From Microbacterium hibisci (lineage in GTDB: Bacteria > Actinomycetota > Actinomycetes > Actinomycetales > Microbacteriaceae): 64,000 nt of DNA. Of the stretch, positions 16,963 to 25,558 are shown in pieces (position 1 is the first letter of the stretch; the number at the start of each line of letters is the position of its first letter). A program made the position numbers and the translations under genes. The stretch is taken from the NCBI RefSeq assembly GCF_015278255.1, contig NZ_JADIJC010000006.1, positions 229,307-293,306 of the forward strand. The letters run 5' to 3'. The notes beneath the pieces are model-generated. The model searched no databases. It saw nothing but the letters and a program-made list of their open reading frames with translations, and was not told the origin of the DNA.

Positions 16963-18246
16963 TCAGTCGCCGACGGTGTAAGTGCCCTCGGCGAGGTCCC
17001 AGTTCTCGCCGTTGAAGACCTGCACCTTGATCTCGCGGAACACGTACGGGTAGTCCGGCGTGGTCGTGACGGTGACCGGTGCCAGATCGAGCTCGAGCTC
17101 GTCGAACGACGTCGCGGCCTTCAGGAGCGCCGCGCGGGAGCATCCGTCCATCTGGGTCAGCGCCGCCTCGAGCAGCTGGGCCGTCTGGTAGCCGGCAGCC
17201 GCAGGGGCCGAGAGCGCGTTCACCTCGTCCGGGTGCGCCGCGGCGAACTCGGTCCACGCGTCGAAGCCCGGGTCGCCCGCCTGCGACGGGTCGGTGATGT
17301 CCTTGGTGTACGCGATCGACACGACGCCGTCGGCCGCGCCCGGCCCCGCGGGCTTGAGGAAGAAGGTCGCGTCCGCGGCGGGCGCGTTGATCACCGTGGT
17401 GGCGTCCCACCCGAGCTCGAGCTTCTTCTTGAGCGACTGCGTGGCGAATGCCCCGACGGCCCAGTTGAGGAAGACGTCCGCGCCCGACGACGCGAGCGTG
17501 GTCACCTGGCTGTCGACGGACGCCGAGGCGACCTCGTACGACTCCGCGGCGACGAGCTCGACGCCGGTGCCCTCGAACGCCTCCTCGAAGCCCGCGCGGA
17601 TGCTCTCGCCGAAGTCGTCGTTCTGGTACAGGATCGCCGCCTTCGCGTCGGGGTGGTTCTCGACGATGTACTCGCTGAGCGCCTGCACCTCGAAGCTGTA
17701 CTGCGGCATGAACGCCGTCGTCCAGGGGTCGGTCTCGTGGAGATCGAGGATCGCGTCGCTGCCGGTCCCGGTGAAGAGGTTCGGCACGCCCGCCTCCTCC
17801 ACGTAGGGGGCGACGCTGATGGCGGCGCCGGTGCCCAGCACGCCGGCGAGGGCGAAGACCTCCTCCTGCTCGACGAGCGTGCGCACGTTCGCGGCGGTCT
17901 TGGCGGGGTCGTAGCCGTCGTCGAGCACCGAGACCGTGACCTCGCGGCTCACGCCGTCGGCGAACTCGAGGCCGCCATCGGCGTTGATGTCGTCGAAGTA
18001 GGCCTTGAGCGTCTGGCCGATGGCGCCGTATGCGGCGGCGGGACCCGACAGGGCGATGCTGTTGCCGATCCGCACTTCGGTGTCGGTAAAGCCGGGATCG
18101 CACTGCGCCGCCTCCTCCGGCCCGGCGGCCTCGGGTTCGGCCTCGCGGCCGGCGCAGCCGGCGAGGACGAGGGCAGTGGCGGTGGCGCCGGCCGCGAAGA
18201 GCGGCAGCAGGCGGCGGGAGGGGCGGGTGGTGCGAAGGGTCGACAT
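16963..18246 (-). CDS. livK: Liv-type substrate-binding lipoprotein
   Basis: A 427-residue periplasmic-binding-type protein. It has a type II signal with basic start, hydrophobic run and lipobox VLAGCAG, giving a lipid-anchored Cys near residue 32. The mature part begins CDPGFTDTEVRIGNSIALSG, typical of family 6 peripla_BP proteins. Two adjacent ATGs (18249, 18246) follow GAGGAGGA; the second has better spacing. The family binds branched amino acids but also aromatic acids, amides and alkanoates. Linkage to a CoA ligase and dehydrogenase suggests an organic acid rather than an amino acid (inference). Confidence 0.9.
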   Translation of the reverse strand: MSTLRTTRPSRRLLPLFAAGATATALVLAGCAGREAEPEAAGPEEAAQCDPGFTDTEVRIGNSIALSGPAAAYGAIGQTLKAYFDDINADGGLEFADGVSREVTVSVLDDGYDPAKTAANVRTLVEQEEVFALAGVLGTGAAISVAPYVEEAGVPNLFTGTGSDAILDLHETDPWTTAFMPQYSFEVQALSEYIVENHPDAKAAILYQNDDFGESIRAGFEEAFEGTGVELVAAESYEVASASVDSQVTTLASSGADVFLNWAVGAFATQSLKKKLELGWDATTVINAPAADATFFLKPAGPGAADGVVSIAYTKDITDPSQAGDPGFDAWTEFAAAHPDEVNALSAPAAAGYQTAQLLEAALTQMDGCSRAALLKAATSFDELELDLAPVTVTTTPDYPYVFREIKVQVFNGENWDLAEGTYTVGD

Positions 18247-18264
18247 CATTCCTCCTCGAATGCG

Positions 18265-19980
18265 TCAGGTGCTGTGTGCTGTGGGAAGGGTGTCGCCGGT
18301 GGCGACGGGGCGGTCCTCGACTCGCTCGAGGACGAAGTGGAAGGGGCGGCCGCGGTCGTCGGTGCCGGGGCCCGTCATGACGCCGAGCACGGCATCGGGG
18401 CCCAGCCGCACGAAGTGGTCGATGATCGGCTGCCCGTCGTAGACCATCGACCCGGTCACGACGCCGTCGTGCTCGATCTGGCGCAGCGTCGCGCCGCCGC
18501 GGGCGAGTCGCGCATCGGCGACGAGCCCGCCGTCGTCGGTGGTGCACACGATGGGCGCCACGTCGTCGTCGGCGCGGAAGAGTTTGCCGTACCACCGGCT
18601 GCGCTCGAGCATGCGGCCGGCGCGGTGCCCGCGCGTGGCGGCCCAGCCGTGCCACAGACCGCGCAGGTCGGCCGTCGCGATGGGCGGCAGCGAGCGCCAC
18701 AGGGCGCGCAGGTCGCCGTCGTCGAGGCCCGCCCGCAGGCGGTCGACGAGCGGGAGAGCGGATGCCGCAACCGGCGTCGCTGGATCAACAGCCTCCGCCC
18801 GGGCCGGCGTGGCGCCGGACGCGCCGCCCTGTGCCGTGGCCGGCGCGGCGCCGGACGCGCCGCCCTGCGCCGCGGCCGGCGCGGCGATCGCGGCGGCGTG
18901 GGGCGCGGCATCCGTCTCGTCCATCACCAGCACCGGCTTCACCACGCGGCCCGCGCGCACGTCGGCGATGGCCCTCGCGGCGTCGGCGAAGGGGTAGGTG
19001 GCGACGAGGCACTCGACGGGGAGCCGCCCCGCGCGCCACAGCGCCGCGAGCAGGGGCACGTCGCGGGTGACGTCGGAGTCGCCCTCGATCACGCCGCTCA
19101 GCGTGCGGCCCCACAGCACGCGAGTCTGCGACACGGTCACCGGATTGGCGCCGGGCTTCAGGGCCACGGTGGCGGCGACGCCGCGCGGCGCGAGAGCCGC
19201 GATCGCCGTGTCGATGGACGCCTGCGAGCCGACCGTGTCGACGACATGGGTGAACACGGCGGACCGGCCGAGGTCCTCGGGAGCAAGCGCCTGCGATGCG
19301 CCCAGCTCGAGCCCGAGCGACCGGCGGGCGGCGACGGGGTCGGTGACCACGATGCGCCCGACCCCGCGGTGAGCCGCGGCCATGACCGCGGCGAGTCCCG
19401 TCGTCCCCGCGCCGATCACCAGGAGGGCGTCGGCGGGGGCCGGGCGCAGCACGTTCAGCACGGTTCCGGCACCGGTCAGGATGCCGCAGCCCAGCGTCGC
19501 CGCGACCTCCCAGGGCACGTCGGCGCCGACGGGGATCGCGGCCGACTCGTGCACGACGACGCGGGTCGCCCACGACGACTGCGACATCCAGCCGGTCGTC
19601 ACCCGCTCGCCGTCCGCGGTGGCCGCGTCGGAGCGGGGTGCGTAATTGAGCTCGGCGAACCGGTCGCAGTAGGCGGGGTGGCCGTCGGCACACGCCGGGC
19701 ACGCGCCGCACGAGCCGAAGCCGAGCACGACGCGGTCGCCGGGCCGGGCCCGGGTCACGCCGGTGCCGACCGCCTCGACGATGCCGGCGCCCTCGTGGCC
19801 GAACACTGCCGGGTAGCGGTCGCCGGCACCGCCGTCGATGCCGAACAGGTCGGTGGGGCACACGCCCGACGCCATGACGCGCACGACGAGCTCCAGCTCG
19901 CCGGGCTCGCGCAGGGCGACGTCGGTGAGCGCGACGGATCCGCCGCGCTCTCGGACGAGCGCGGCCACAGCATCTGTCAT
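18265..19980 (-). CDS. Zinc alcohol dehydrogenase fused to GXWXG/DUF4334 domain
   Basis: A 571-residue two-domain protein. Residues about 1-370 form a zinc-dependent medium-chain dehydrogenase: catalytic zinc ligands in GVCPTD and FGHEGAG, four structural Cys in GSCGACPACADGHPAYC, and Rossmann LVIGAGTTGLAAVMAA. It is closest in look to aryl/benzyl-alcohol dehydrogenases. Residues about 375-430 are an Ala/Gly/Pro linker with an internal tandem repeat (QGGASGA, QGGASGA). Residues about 430-571 hold a GXWXG motif (GLWHG near 441) followed by a DUF4334 domain with RSRWYGKLFR. Free-standing GXWXG/DUF4334 proteins of about 150 residues are common; the fusion is unusual. The gene begins 3 bases after the CoA ligase stop. 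Confidence 0.88.
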   Translation of the reverse strand: MTDAVAALVRERGGSVALTDVALREPGELELVVRVMASGVCPTDLFGIDGGAGDRYPAVFGHEGAGIVEAVGTGVTRARPGDRVVLGFGSCGACPACADGHPAYCDRFAELNYAPRSDAATADGERVTTGWMSQSSWATRVVVHESAAIPVGADVPWEVAATLGCGILTGAGTVLNVLRPAPADALLVIGAGTTGLAAVMAAAHRGVGRIVVTDPVAARRSLGLELGASQALAPEDLGRSAVFTHVVDTVGSQASIDTAIAALAPRGVAATVALKPGANPVTVSQTRVLWGRTLSGVIEGDSDVTRDVPLLAALWRAGRLPVECLVATYPFADAARAIADVRAGRVVKPVLVMDETDAAPHAAAIAAPAAAQGGASGAAPATAQGGASGATPARAEAVDPATPVAASALPLVDRLRAGLDDGDLRALWRSLPPIATADLRGLWHGWAATRGHRAGRMLERSRWYGKLFRADDDVAPIVCTTDDGGLVADARLARGGATLRQIEHDGVVTGSMVYDGQPIIDHFVRLGPDAVLGVMTGPGTDDRGRPFHFVLERVEDRPVATGDTLPTAHST

Positions 19981-19983
19981 CGG

Positions 19984-21585
19984 TTAGGCCGGCGTCAGTT
20001 CGCGATCGGCCGCGCGCAGCGCGACCTTGTTGACCTTGCCCGCGGCGTTGCGAGGAAGTGCCGGCACGACGACGAGCGCCTTCGGCTGCTTGAAGCGGGC
20101 GAGCTTGTCGGCGAGCCACCCCTGCAGCTCCTCGATCGAGAGCTCCTCACCCGGCGCGAGTGCCACCGCCGCGACCGGCACCTCGCCCCAGCGCTCGTCG
20201 GCGCGACCGTAGATGGCGGCCTCGACGATCTTGGGGTGGGCGAAGAGCACGTTCTCGACCTCGGCGCAGTAGATGTTCTCGCCGCCCGAGATGATCATGT
20301 CCTTCTTGCGGTCGACCACCCACACGAAGCCCTCCTCGTCCTGGCGGACGAGGTCGCCGGAGTGGAACCACCCGCCCTCGAACGCCTCGGCGGTCTCGGC
20401 CGGCTTGCGCCAGTAGCCCTTCATCAGGGTGGGTCCGCGGTAGACGATCTCGCCGACGTCGCCGGGTGCGACATCCTTCATCTCGTCATCCACGACGCGG
20501 TACTGGATCGTCGGGATCGGCTTGCCGACCGAGCCGAGCTTGCGCAGCGAGTCCTCGCCGCGCAGCACGCACGTGATCGGCGAGAGCTCGGTCTGACCGA
20601 ACACGGCGACGTTGGTCGCGTGGGGGAAGGTGTCGGCCATCGCGTGCAGCAGGGTGTCGGACGCGGGAGCGGCGCCCCAGCTGATGATGCGCAGGTGCAG
20701 GTCCCGCTCCGGGATCGAGGGGTCGGCGCAGATCACCTGCCACTGCTGCGGCACGTTGAAGACGATCGTCGCCTTCTCGCGCTCCCACGCGTCGAGGAGC
20801 TCGGTGGCGTTGAACGCGCCGAGCGGGTGGATCACCGTCGGGATGCCGATGATGAAGTTCGGCGCGATCGACCCGAGTCCGGCGATGTGGAAGAGCGGCG
20901 CCGTCATGAACGAGATGTCGCTCTCGTCGACCACGTTGTTCGCACGGATGCAGGTGATGGACTGCGCGTACAGGTTGACGTGGTCGAGCATCGCGCCCTT
21001 CGGGCGTCCGGTCGTTCCCGACGTGTACATGATGAGCGCGGTGGTGTCTTCGGGCACGTCGGGTGCTTCGAAGTTCCCGGCGTCCTCCGCGACGAGGTCG
21101 GTCCACGACTCGTGGCCCTCGGCGCTCCCGGTCGCTGAGCCCGTCGAAGCGTCGCCGATCACGATGACGCGCTTCACGCGATCGGTGAGCTGCGCCACGG
21201 CGCCGACGAGCGGCGCGAGCGGCGCTTCGACGATGAGCACCTCGGCGTCGGCGTCGTCGACGATGTAGGCGATCTCGGGCGGGGTGAGGCGCACGTTGAT
21301 CGGCACCGCGATCGCCCCGATCCGGTTGATGCCGAAGACCGAGATGACGACCTCGGGCCGGTTGAGGGTGAGCAGCAGCACCCGGTCGCCGGCGGCGACG
21401 CCGCGCCGCGCGAGCGCGGCGGCGAACGCGTCCATCTGGTCGCGCGTCTGGGCCCACGTGGTCGTGGCTCCGAGGAAGCGGAAGGCCGCGGCATCCGGCT
21501 TCATCACCGCATGCGTGGCGACCTGGTTCATCCAGTGGTTGCGCCGCGCGGCGGCGGGGATCGCAGTGGGGGCGGAGTCGGTCAT
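19984..21585 (-). CDS. Acyl-CoA synthetase (AMP-forming, FadD-like)
   Basis: A 533-residue adenylating enzyme converting a carboxylic acid, CoA and ATP into acyl-CoA. Motifs are the P-loop IMYTSGTTGRPKGAMLDH, A5-type VFGQTELSP, the A8 hinge region DRKKDMIISGGENIYCAEVE and the catalytic Lys of PRNAAGKVNK. The start is ATG 21585; a longer frame adds an unlikely leader. It heads the minus-strand operon with the dehydrogenase and Liv transporter. A short repeat (GGTCGCTGAGCCCGTCGAAG-type, 21130-21150) is read in frame as part of STGSATGSAEG in a surface loop. Substrate chain type is not readable. Confidence 0.92.
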   Translation of the reverse strand: MTDSAPTAIPAAARRNHWMNQVATHAVMKPDAAAFRFLGATTTWAQTRDQMDAFAAALARRGVAAGDRVLLLTLNRPEVVISVFGINRIGAIAVPINVRLTPPEIAYIVDDADAEVLIVEAPLAPLVGAVAQLTDRVKRVIVIGDASTGSATGSAEGHESWTDLVAEDAGNFEAPDVPEDTTALIMYTSGTTGRPKGAMLDHVNLYAQSITCIRANNVVDESDISFMTAPLFHIAGLGSIAPNFIIGIPTVIHPLGAFNATELLDAWEREKATIVFNVPQQWQVICADPSIPERDLHLRIISWGAAPASDTLLHAMADTFPHATNVAVFGQTELSPITCVLRGEDSLRKLGSVGKPIPTIQYRVVDDEMKDVAPGDVGEIVYRGPTLMKGYWRKPAETAEAFEGGWFHSGDLVRQDEEGFVWVVDRKKDMIISGGENIYCAEVENVLFAHPKIVEAAIYGRADERWGEVPVAAVALAPGEELSIEELQGWLADKLARFKQPKALVVVPALPRNAAGKVNKVALRAADRELTPA

Positions 21586-21651
21586 CGGGTTGCCTCTCGT
21601 CAACGTCTTCGTCGCGATGCCGCGTCCCTGCGGCATCGGTGGCTGGTGTCG

Positions 21652-21680
21652 AGTATGGCAGGAGACGAGCCGGATGTCAC
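21652..21680 (-). promoter_or_regulatory. Candidate promoter of the CoA-ligase/Liv operon
   Basis: On the minus strand a GTGACA -35 (21675-21680) and CATACT -10 (21652-21657) are separated by 17 bases, about 67 bases before the CoA ligase start. An AT-rich stretch (21681-21715) just upstream could hold an operator for the divergent TetR-type regulator. Confidence 0.4.
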
Positions 21681-21780
21681 GAGTTTTGTTAATCGCAATT
21701 CACATCCGCCGTCCGGTCGCAAGTGAACCGGTGGTCGCGTCGCGGGCCGCCGACGGCTGAGCGCGAGTAGGCTGTCGCGC

Positions 21781-23010
21781 ATGCCCGTCGCCGTGCCGTC
21801 CGCCGCCGCCCGCACGCGGCCGCGGGATCGCAAGCGGCACATCGAGGAGGCCGCCGCGCTCGCCTTCGCACAGCACGGCTACCACGCCGTCGGCATGCAG
21901 GACATCGCCGCCGCGGTGGGCATCTCGGCGCCCGCCCTCTACCGGCACTTCCCGAACAAGTACGCCCTGTTCGTGCAGACGGCGTTCGGGATCGCGCACC
22001 GCCTCATCGAGGACACGGACGAGGCGGCGGCCCTGCCCCTCGGGACCGTGGCGGAAGCCAGGCACGCACTCGATGCGCTCGTCGACGCCGTGATCGCGAC
22101 GACCGTCGAACTGCGGGCGACCGGAGGGATCTACCGCTGGGAGGGCCGGTATCTCGAACCCGCCGACCGCGAGCTGCTGACGGCCGAGTTCCGGACCCTG
22201 CGCGGGCGGTTCGAGACCGCCCACGCCGTGTACCGGCCCGACGTCGACGACACCGACCGCCGCCTGCTGGTGCTCGGTGCGCTGAGCGTCGTCGCGAGCA
22301 TCACTGCGCACCGTACGGTCGTCGGCGCCAAGGCGCTGCGCACGCTGCTCGCCGACGCCGCATGGCGCGCGCTCGACGGCACGCTTCCTGCCGCCACCGA
22401 GACGATCCAGGCGGATGCCGCACCCGCCGTCGTCGCCGACGACGAGCCGGCGTCCGATCGGGGCCGCCGGGCCCGGCTGATCGACGCCGCGATCCGGCAG
22501 TTCGCCGCGCGCGGCTACAACGAGGTGACGATCGAGGACATCGCGGCCGAGGTGGACCTGACGCCCTCCGGCGTCTACCGCCACTTCGACGGCAAGTCGG
22601 CGCTGCTGCTGGCGGCATGCGATCGGGCTGCCGTCGAACTCGAGCGTGCGGCGCTGCACGCCCGCGAGTCGGCCGATTCGCCGGAGGATGCGCTCCGGCG
22701 CCTCGGCCGCGCCTACGTCGACCACACGTTCTCGCACCTGGCGCTGATGCGCATCTACTTCTCGGAGATCGGCAACCTCGCGTCCGAAGAGCAGCGGCGC
22801 CTCCGTGCCGTGCAGCGTGCACACATCGCGGACTGGACCGCACTGCTGCAGGCCGTGCGTCCCGAGCTCAGCGGGCGCGAGGCCGCGGTGCTGGTGCACG
22901 CGGGGCTCGGCGTCGTCGCCGACCAGACGCCGCTGCTGCCGGTGCGCGACACCGCTGCGGCCGAGCGGCTCGCACGGCTCGTCGAGATCGTGCTCGGCCT
23001 CGCGGACTGA
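21781..23010 (+). CDS. Tandem double TetR-family regulator
   Basis: A 409-residue protein with two complete TetR-like halves. The first DNA-binding domain (residues about 17-63) reads GMQDIAAAVGISAPALYRHF; the second (about 231-277) reads TIEDIAAEVDLTPSGVYRHF. Each is followed by a helical ligand domain of about 150 residues. TetR proteins act as dimers of about 200-residue chains, so this is a covalent pseudo-dimer with two non-identical ligand sites. It is divergent from the CoA-ligase/dehydrogenase/Liv operon and is its likely repressor. No internal stop or restart signal separates the halves. Confidence 0.92.
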   Translation: MPVAVPSAAARTRPRDRKRHIEEAAALAFAQHGYHAVGMQDIAAAVGISAPALYRHFPNKYALFVQTAFGIAHRLIEDTDEAAALPLGTVAEARHALDALVDAVIATTVELRATGGIYRWEGRYLEPADRELLTAEFRTLRGRFETAHAVYRPDVDDTDRRLLVLGALSVVASITAHRTVVGAKALRTLLADAAWRALDGTLPAATETIQADAAPAVVADDEPASDRGRRARLIDAAIRQFAARGYNEVTIEDIAAEVDLTPSGVYRHFDGKSALLLAACDRAAVELERAALHARESADSPEDALRRLGRAYVDHTFSHLALMRIYFSEIGNLASEEQRRLRAVQRAHIADWTALLQAVRPELSGREAAVLVHAGLGVVADQTPLLPVRDTAAAERLARLVEIVLGLAD

Positions 23011-23070
23011 CCCTCGCGTCGCTCGCGTTCGGGCTCGGGCTCGGGCCGGGGCGTGCGGAGCCCAGTTTCT

Positions 23071-23143
23071 TGGTGAGAGAACAGGTGGTCGCCGAGATGC
23101 GGGGTGGTTCCCTACCTCTCGGCGACCAGGTGTACTCTCGCGG
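23071..23143. repeat. Intergenic hairpin element, family A, copy 2
   Basis: An imperfect inverted repeat closely matching the element at 2461-2532, including GTGGTCGCCGAG and the right end TGTACTCTCGCGG. It lies between the convergent double-TetR and aldehyde dehydrogenase genes and could act as a bidirectional terminator. Confidence 0.65.
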
Positions 23144-23187
23144 ATCGGCGGTCGGCTCGGGCGAGCGGACCGGCGCCGCCAGTGGAG

Positions 23188-24681
23188 CTACTTGGCCTTG
23201 CCGTGGAGCATCGGGATCATGCGCTCCACCATGTGCATGTCGCGCGCGGAGCGCTCGAGCGTCAGCAGGTTGAGCGCGGCCTTGCGGGTCTGACGCGCGA
23301 TGGACTTCGGAACGCTGAACTCGCGAAGTCCGTCGGCGCCGTGGATCCGGCCGAAGCCCGAACCCTTCACGCCGCCGAAGGGCAGCGCACCGATGGCGGC
23401 GAAGCCCAGCACGGAGTTGATCGTGACCACTCCGGCTCGCAGCTGCGCGGCGATGCGCTCGCCCTTCTTCGAGTCCTTGGTGAACACGGCCGCGCCGAGA
23501 CCGTAGTCGGTGGCGTTGGCGCGGGCGACCGCCTCGTCGAGATCGGCGACCGCGTTGATCACCACGGTCGGGCCGAACGTCTCGCGCTGCACAGCCTCGG
23601 AATCCTCCGGCACATCCACCAGCACGATGGGCGACACGGTCCGGTCGGCGATCGACTCCGGTCCGCCGAAGACGGCCTTGCCGCCGCGAGCGAGGGCGTC
23701 GTCGACATGGGCCGCGACGACGTCGGTCTGGGTCGCGAGCGTCATAGGGCCGTAGGTCGGCTTGTCGCCGGTCACGACGATGCGCTTGGCGCGGTCCACC
23801 ACTTTGTCGACGAGCGCATCGCGCACGCGCCGCTCGACGTAGACGCGCTCGACGCCGACGCATGTCTGACCGGCATTGCCGAGAGCGCCGAAAGCGATGA
23901 AGTCGGCGGCCGCCTCGAGGTCGGCATCCGCCGCGACGATCAGCGCGTCCTTGCCGCCGCACTCCGCCACGAGCGGTGTGAGCGTCTCGGCGCAGGCCGC
24001 CATGACCTTCTTCGCGCTCGCCGTCGAGCCGGTGAAGGCGATCTTGTCCACCCCGGCGCGCACGAGGTCGGCACCGGTGCCGCGGTCGCCCGTGATGACC
24101 TGCAGCACCGGGCGGTCGCAGGCCTCGCGCCATTTCTCGGCGACCCACACCGCGGTGCCGGGCGTGAGTTCGCTCGGCTTGAAGACGATGGCGTTGCCGG
24201 CCGCCAGGGCGTACGAGATCGAGCCCATCGGCGTGTAGAACGGGTAGTTCCACGGCCCGATGACGCCGACCACGCCGTACGGCACGTACCCGAGCGTCGC
24301 GTGCTGGTTGTAGTTCACGAGCCCGGCCTTGACCTTGCGACGCTTGAGCACGTGCTCGGCGTTCTTCGCGGCCCAGTCCAGGTGGCCGACCGTGAGCATC
24401 ACCTCGAGCAGGGCGTCGCCCTCGGGCTTGCCGGTCTCGCGGGCGATGGTCGTGGCGAGCGCCTTCGCGTCGCGCGCGATGGCCGCCTTGAAGGCCGTCA
24501 GCACCCGACGCCGGCCGGCGAAGCCGATGCCCGCCCACCATTCGGCCGCCTCGCGGGCGACCTCGACGGTGCGCCGCACCTCGTCGGACGAGGCGACCGG
24601 GTAGGAGGCGATGGTCGAGCCGTCGCGCGGGTCGGTGGTGGTCAGGACGGACGTGCTGCTGTCGTCTTGGCGCAGGGTCAT
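23188..24681 (-). CDS. Aldehyde dehydrogenase (succinate-semialdehyde dehydrogenase-like)
   Basis: A 497-residue NAD(P)-dependent dehydrogenase. Catalytic elements are the general-base Glu in VAECGGKDALIV and the nucleophile Cys in NAGQTCVGVERVYVE; the cofactor/anchor segments GVVGVIGPWNYPF and FTGSTASAKKV are intact. It resembles mycobacterial GabD2-type enzymes. The ATG at 24681 is preferred over a 50-residue upstream extension without coding character. It is divergent from a TetR gene and probably under its control. The aldehyde could come from the alcohol dehydrogenase step (inference). Confidence 0.9.
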   Translation of the reverse strand: MTLRQDDSSTSVLTTTDPRDGSTIASYPVASSDEVRRTVEVAREAAEWWAGIGFAGRRRVLTAFKAAIARDAKALATTIARETGKPEGDALLEVMLTVGHLDWAAKNAEHVLKRRKVKAGLVNYNQHATLGYVPYGVVGVIGPWNYPFYTPMGSISYALAAGNAIVFKPSELTPGTAVWVAEKWREACDRPVLQVITGDRGTGADLVRAGVDKIAFTGSTASAKKVMAACAETLTPLVAECGGKDALIVAADADLEAAADFIAFGALGNAGQTCVGVERVYVERRVRDALVDKVVDRAKRIVVTGDKPTYGPMTLATQTDVVAAHVDDALARGGKAVFGGPESIADRTVSPIVLVDVPEDSEAVQRETFGPTVVINAVADLDEAVARANATDYGLGAAVFTKDSKKGERIAAQLRAGVVTINSVLGFAAIGALPFGGVKGSGFGRIHGADGLREFSVPKSIARQTRKAALNLLTLERSARDMHMVERMIPMLHGKAK

Positions 24682-24731
24682 GGCAGGCCTTTTCCATCTC
24701 GTCGCCGAGATCTCGTCGTTGAGGGGCCGAA

Positions 24732-24747
24732 GTGAATGGTGATTCAC
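24732..24747. promoter_or_regulatory. Candidate TetR operator palindrome
   Basis: GTGAAT-N4-ATTCAC, a perfect 6+6 palindrome between the aldehyde dehydrogenase (minus) and TetR (plus) starts. Its position allows control of both genes. A TAGAAT -10-like hexamer lies at 24805-24810, 24 bases before the TetR start. Confidence 0.5.
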
Positions 24748-24833
24748 AGTAACCCGGCGTGCGGGCGCTGACAAGAGTTCGGGCGGATATTTTCGAATCC
24801 CAGTTAGAATGTGAGGAATCGAAAGGGGCACGG

Positions 24834-25445
24834 GTGTCGCAGAGCGGCGAGGACGGCGCGACGCTGAAGTCGCAGCGCACGCGGCAGCGCATCCTCGATG
24901 CCGCCGCGCAGGTGCTCAGCCGCAAAGGCTACGCCGGCACACGCCTGACGGACGTCGCCGACGTCGCCGGCGTGCAGGCCCCGGCGATCTACTACTACTT
25001 CGGCTCGCGCGACGACCTCGTCGAGGAGGTGATGTGGGCGGGCGCCCACCGCGTGCGCGTGCACGTCGAGGAGGTGATCGCCGCGATGCCCGACCAGGCG
25101 TCCGCGCTCGACCGCATCCTCGCCGCAGTCGACGCGCACCTGCGCTACGAGCTGCAGATCTCCGACTACACGACGGCCTCGGTGCGCAACGCGGGCCAGG
25201 TGCCCGAGCATCTGCGCGTCCGCCCGGCGGCGGAAGAGGCGGCGTACAGCCGCATCTGGCGCGACCTCTTCCACGCGGCGCAGGACGCCGGCCAGCTGCG
25301 CGCCGATCTCGACATCAACATCTTCCGGCTGCTGCTGCTGGGCTCGATGAACTGGGCGGTGGAGTGGTGGAACCCCCGCACCCGCAGCCTCGACGAGCTC
25401 GTCCGCCAGACCCAGGACCTCGTCCGCCACGGCGCCGGCGCCTGA
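24834..25445 (+). CDS. TetR/AcrR family transcriptional regulator
   Basis: A 203-residue regulator. The helix-turn-helix (residues about 15-60) contains LTDVADVAGVQAPAIYYYFG followed by SRDDLVEEVM. The GTG start at 24834 follows AAGGGG at good spacing; an in-frame ATG at 24759 would place the likely promoter inside the gene. The C-terminal helical domain contains WAVEWWNPRTRSLDEL, as in KstR2- and FadR-like actinobacterial TetR proteins that sense acyl-CoA thioesters (inference). It probably controls the divergent aldehyde dehydrogenase. Confidence 0.9.
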   Translation: MSQSGEDGATLKSQRTRQRILDAAAQVLSRKGYAGTRLTDVADVAGVQAPAIYYYFGSRDDLVEEVMWAGAHRVRVHVEEVIAAMPDQASALDRILAAVDAHLRYELQISDYTTASVRNAGQVPEHLRVRPAAEEAAYSRIWRDLFHAAQDAGQLRADLDINIFRLLLLGSMNWAVEWWNPRTRSLDELVRQTQDLVRHGAGA

Positions 25446-25498
25446 CCCGCGCCCGCGGCATCCGCTCGCCTGCCGACGTCAGCCCGCCGGAATCGGAG

Positions 25499-25549
25499 AT
25501 CCGGCGAGAATCGGCCGGTTCAGAGACAAGTCTCCGATTTTCGCCGGAT
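25499..25549. repeat. Intergenic hairpin element, family B, copy 1
   Basis: Arms 25499-25514 (ATCCGGCGAGAATCGG) and 25534-25549 pair with one mismatch that becomes a G:U pair in RNA. It separates the convergent TetR and DUF559 genes. A related copy is at 26501-26573. Confidence 0.65.
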
Positions 25550-25558
25550 GTCCGTTTC

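Noticed and set aside
16816..21138. A 1440-codon plus-strand frame
   Set aside because: It lies opposite livG, livK, the dehydrogenase fusion and the CoA ligase, all of which carry conserved motifs; long antisense frames are expected at this GC.
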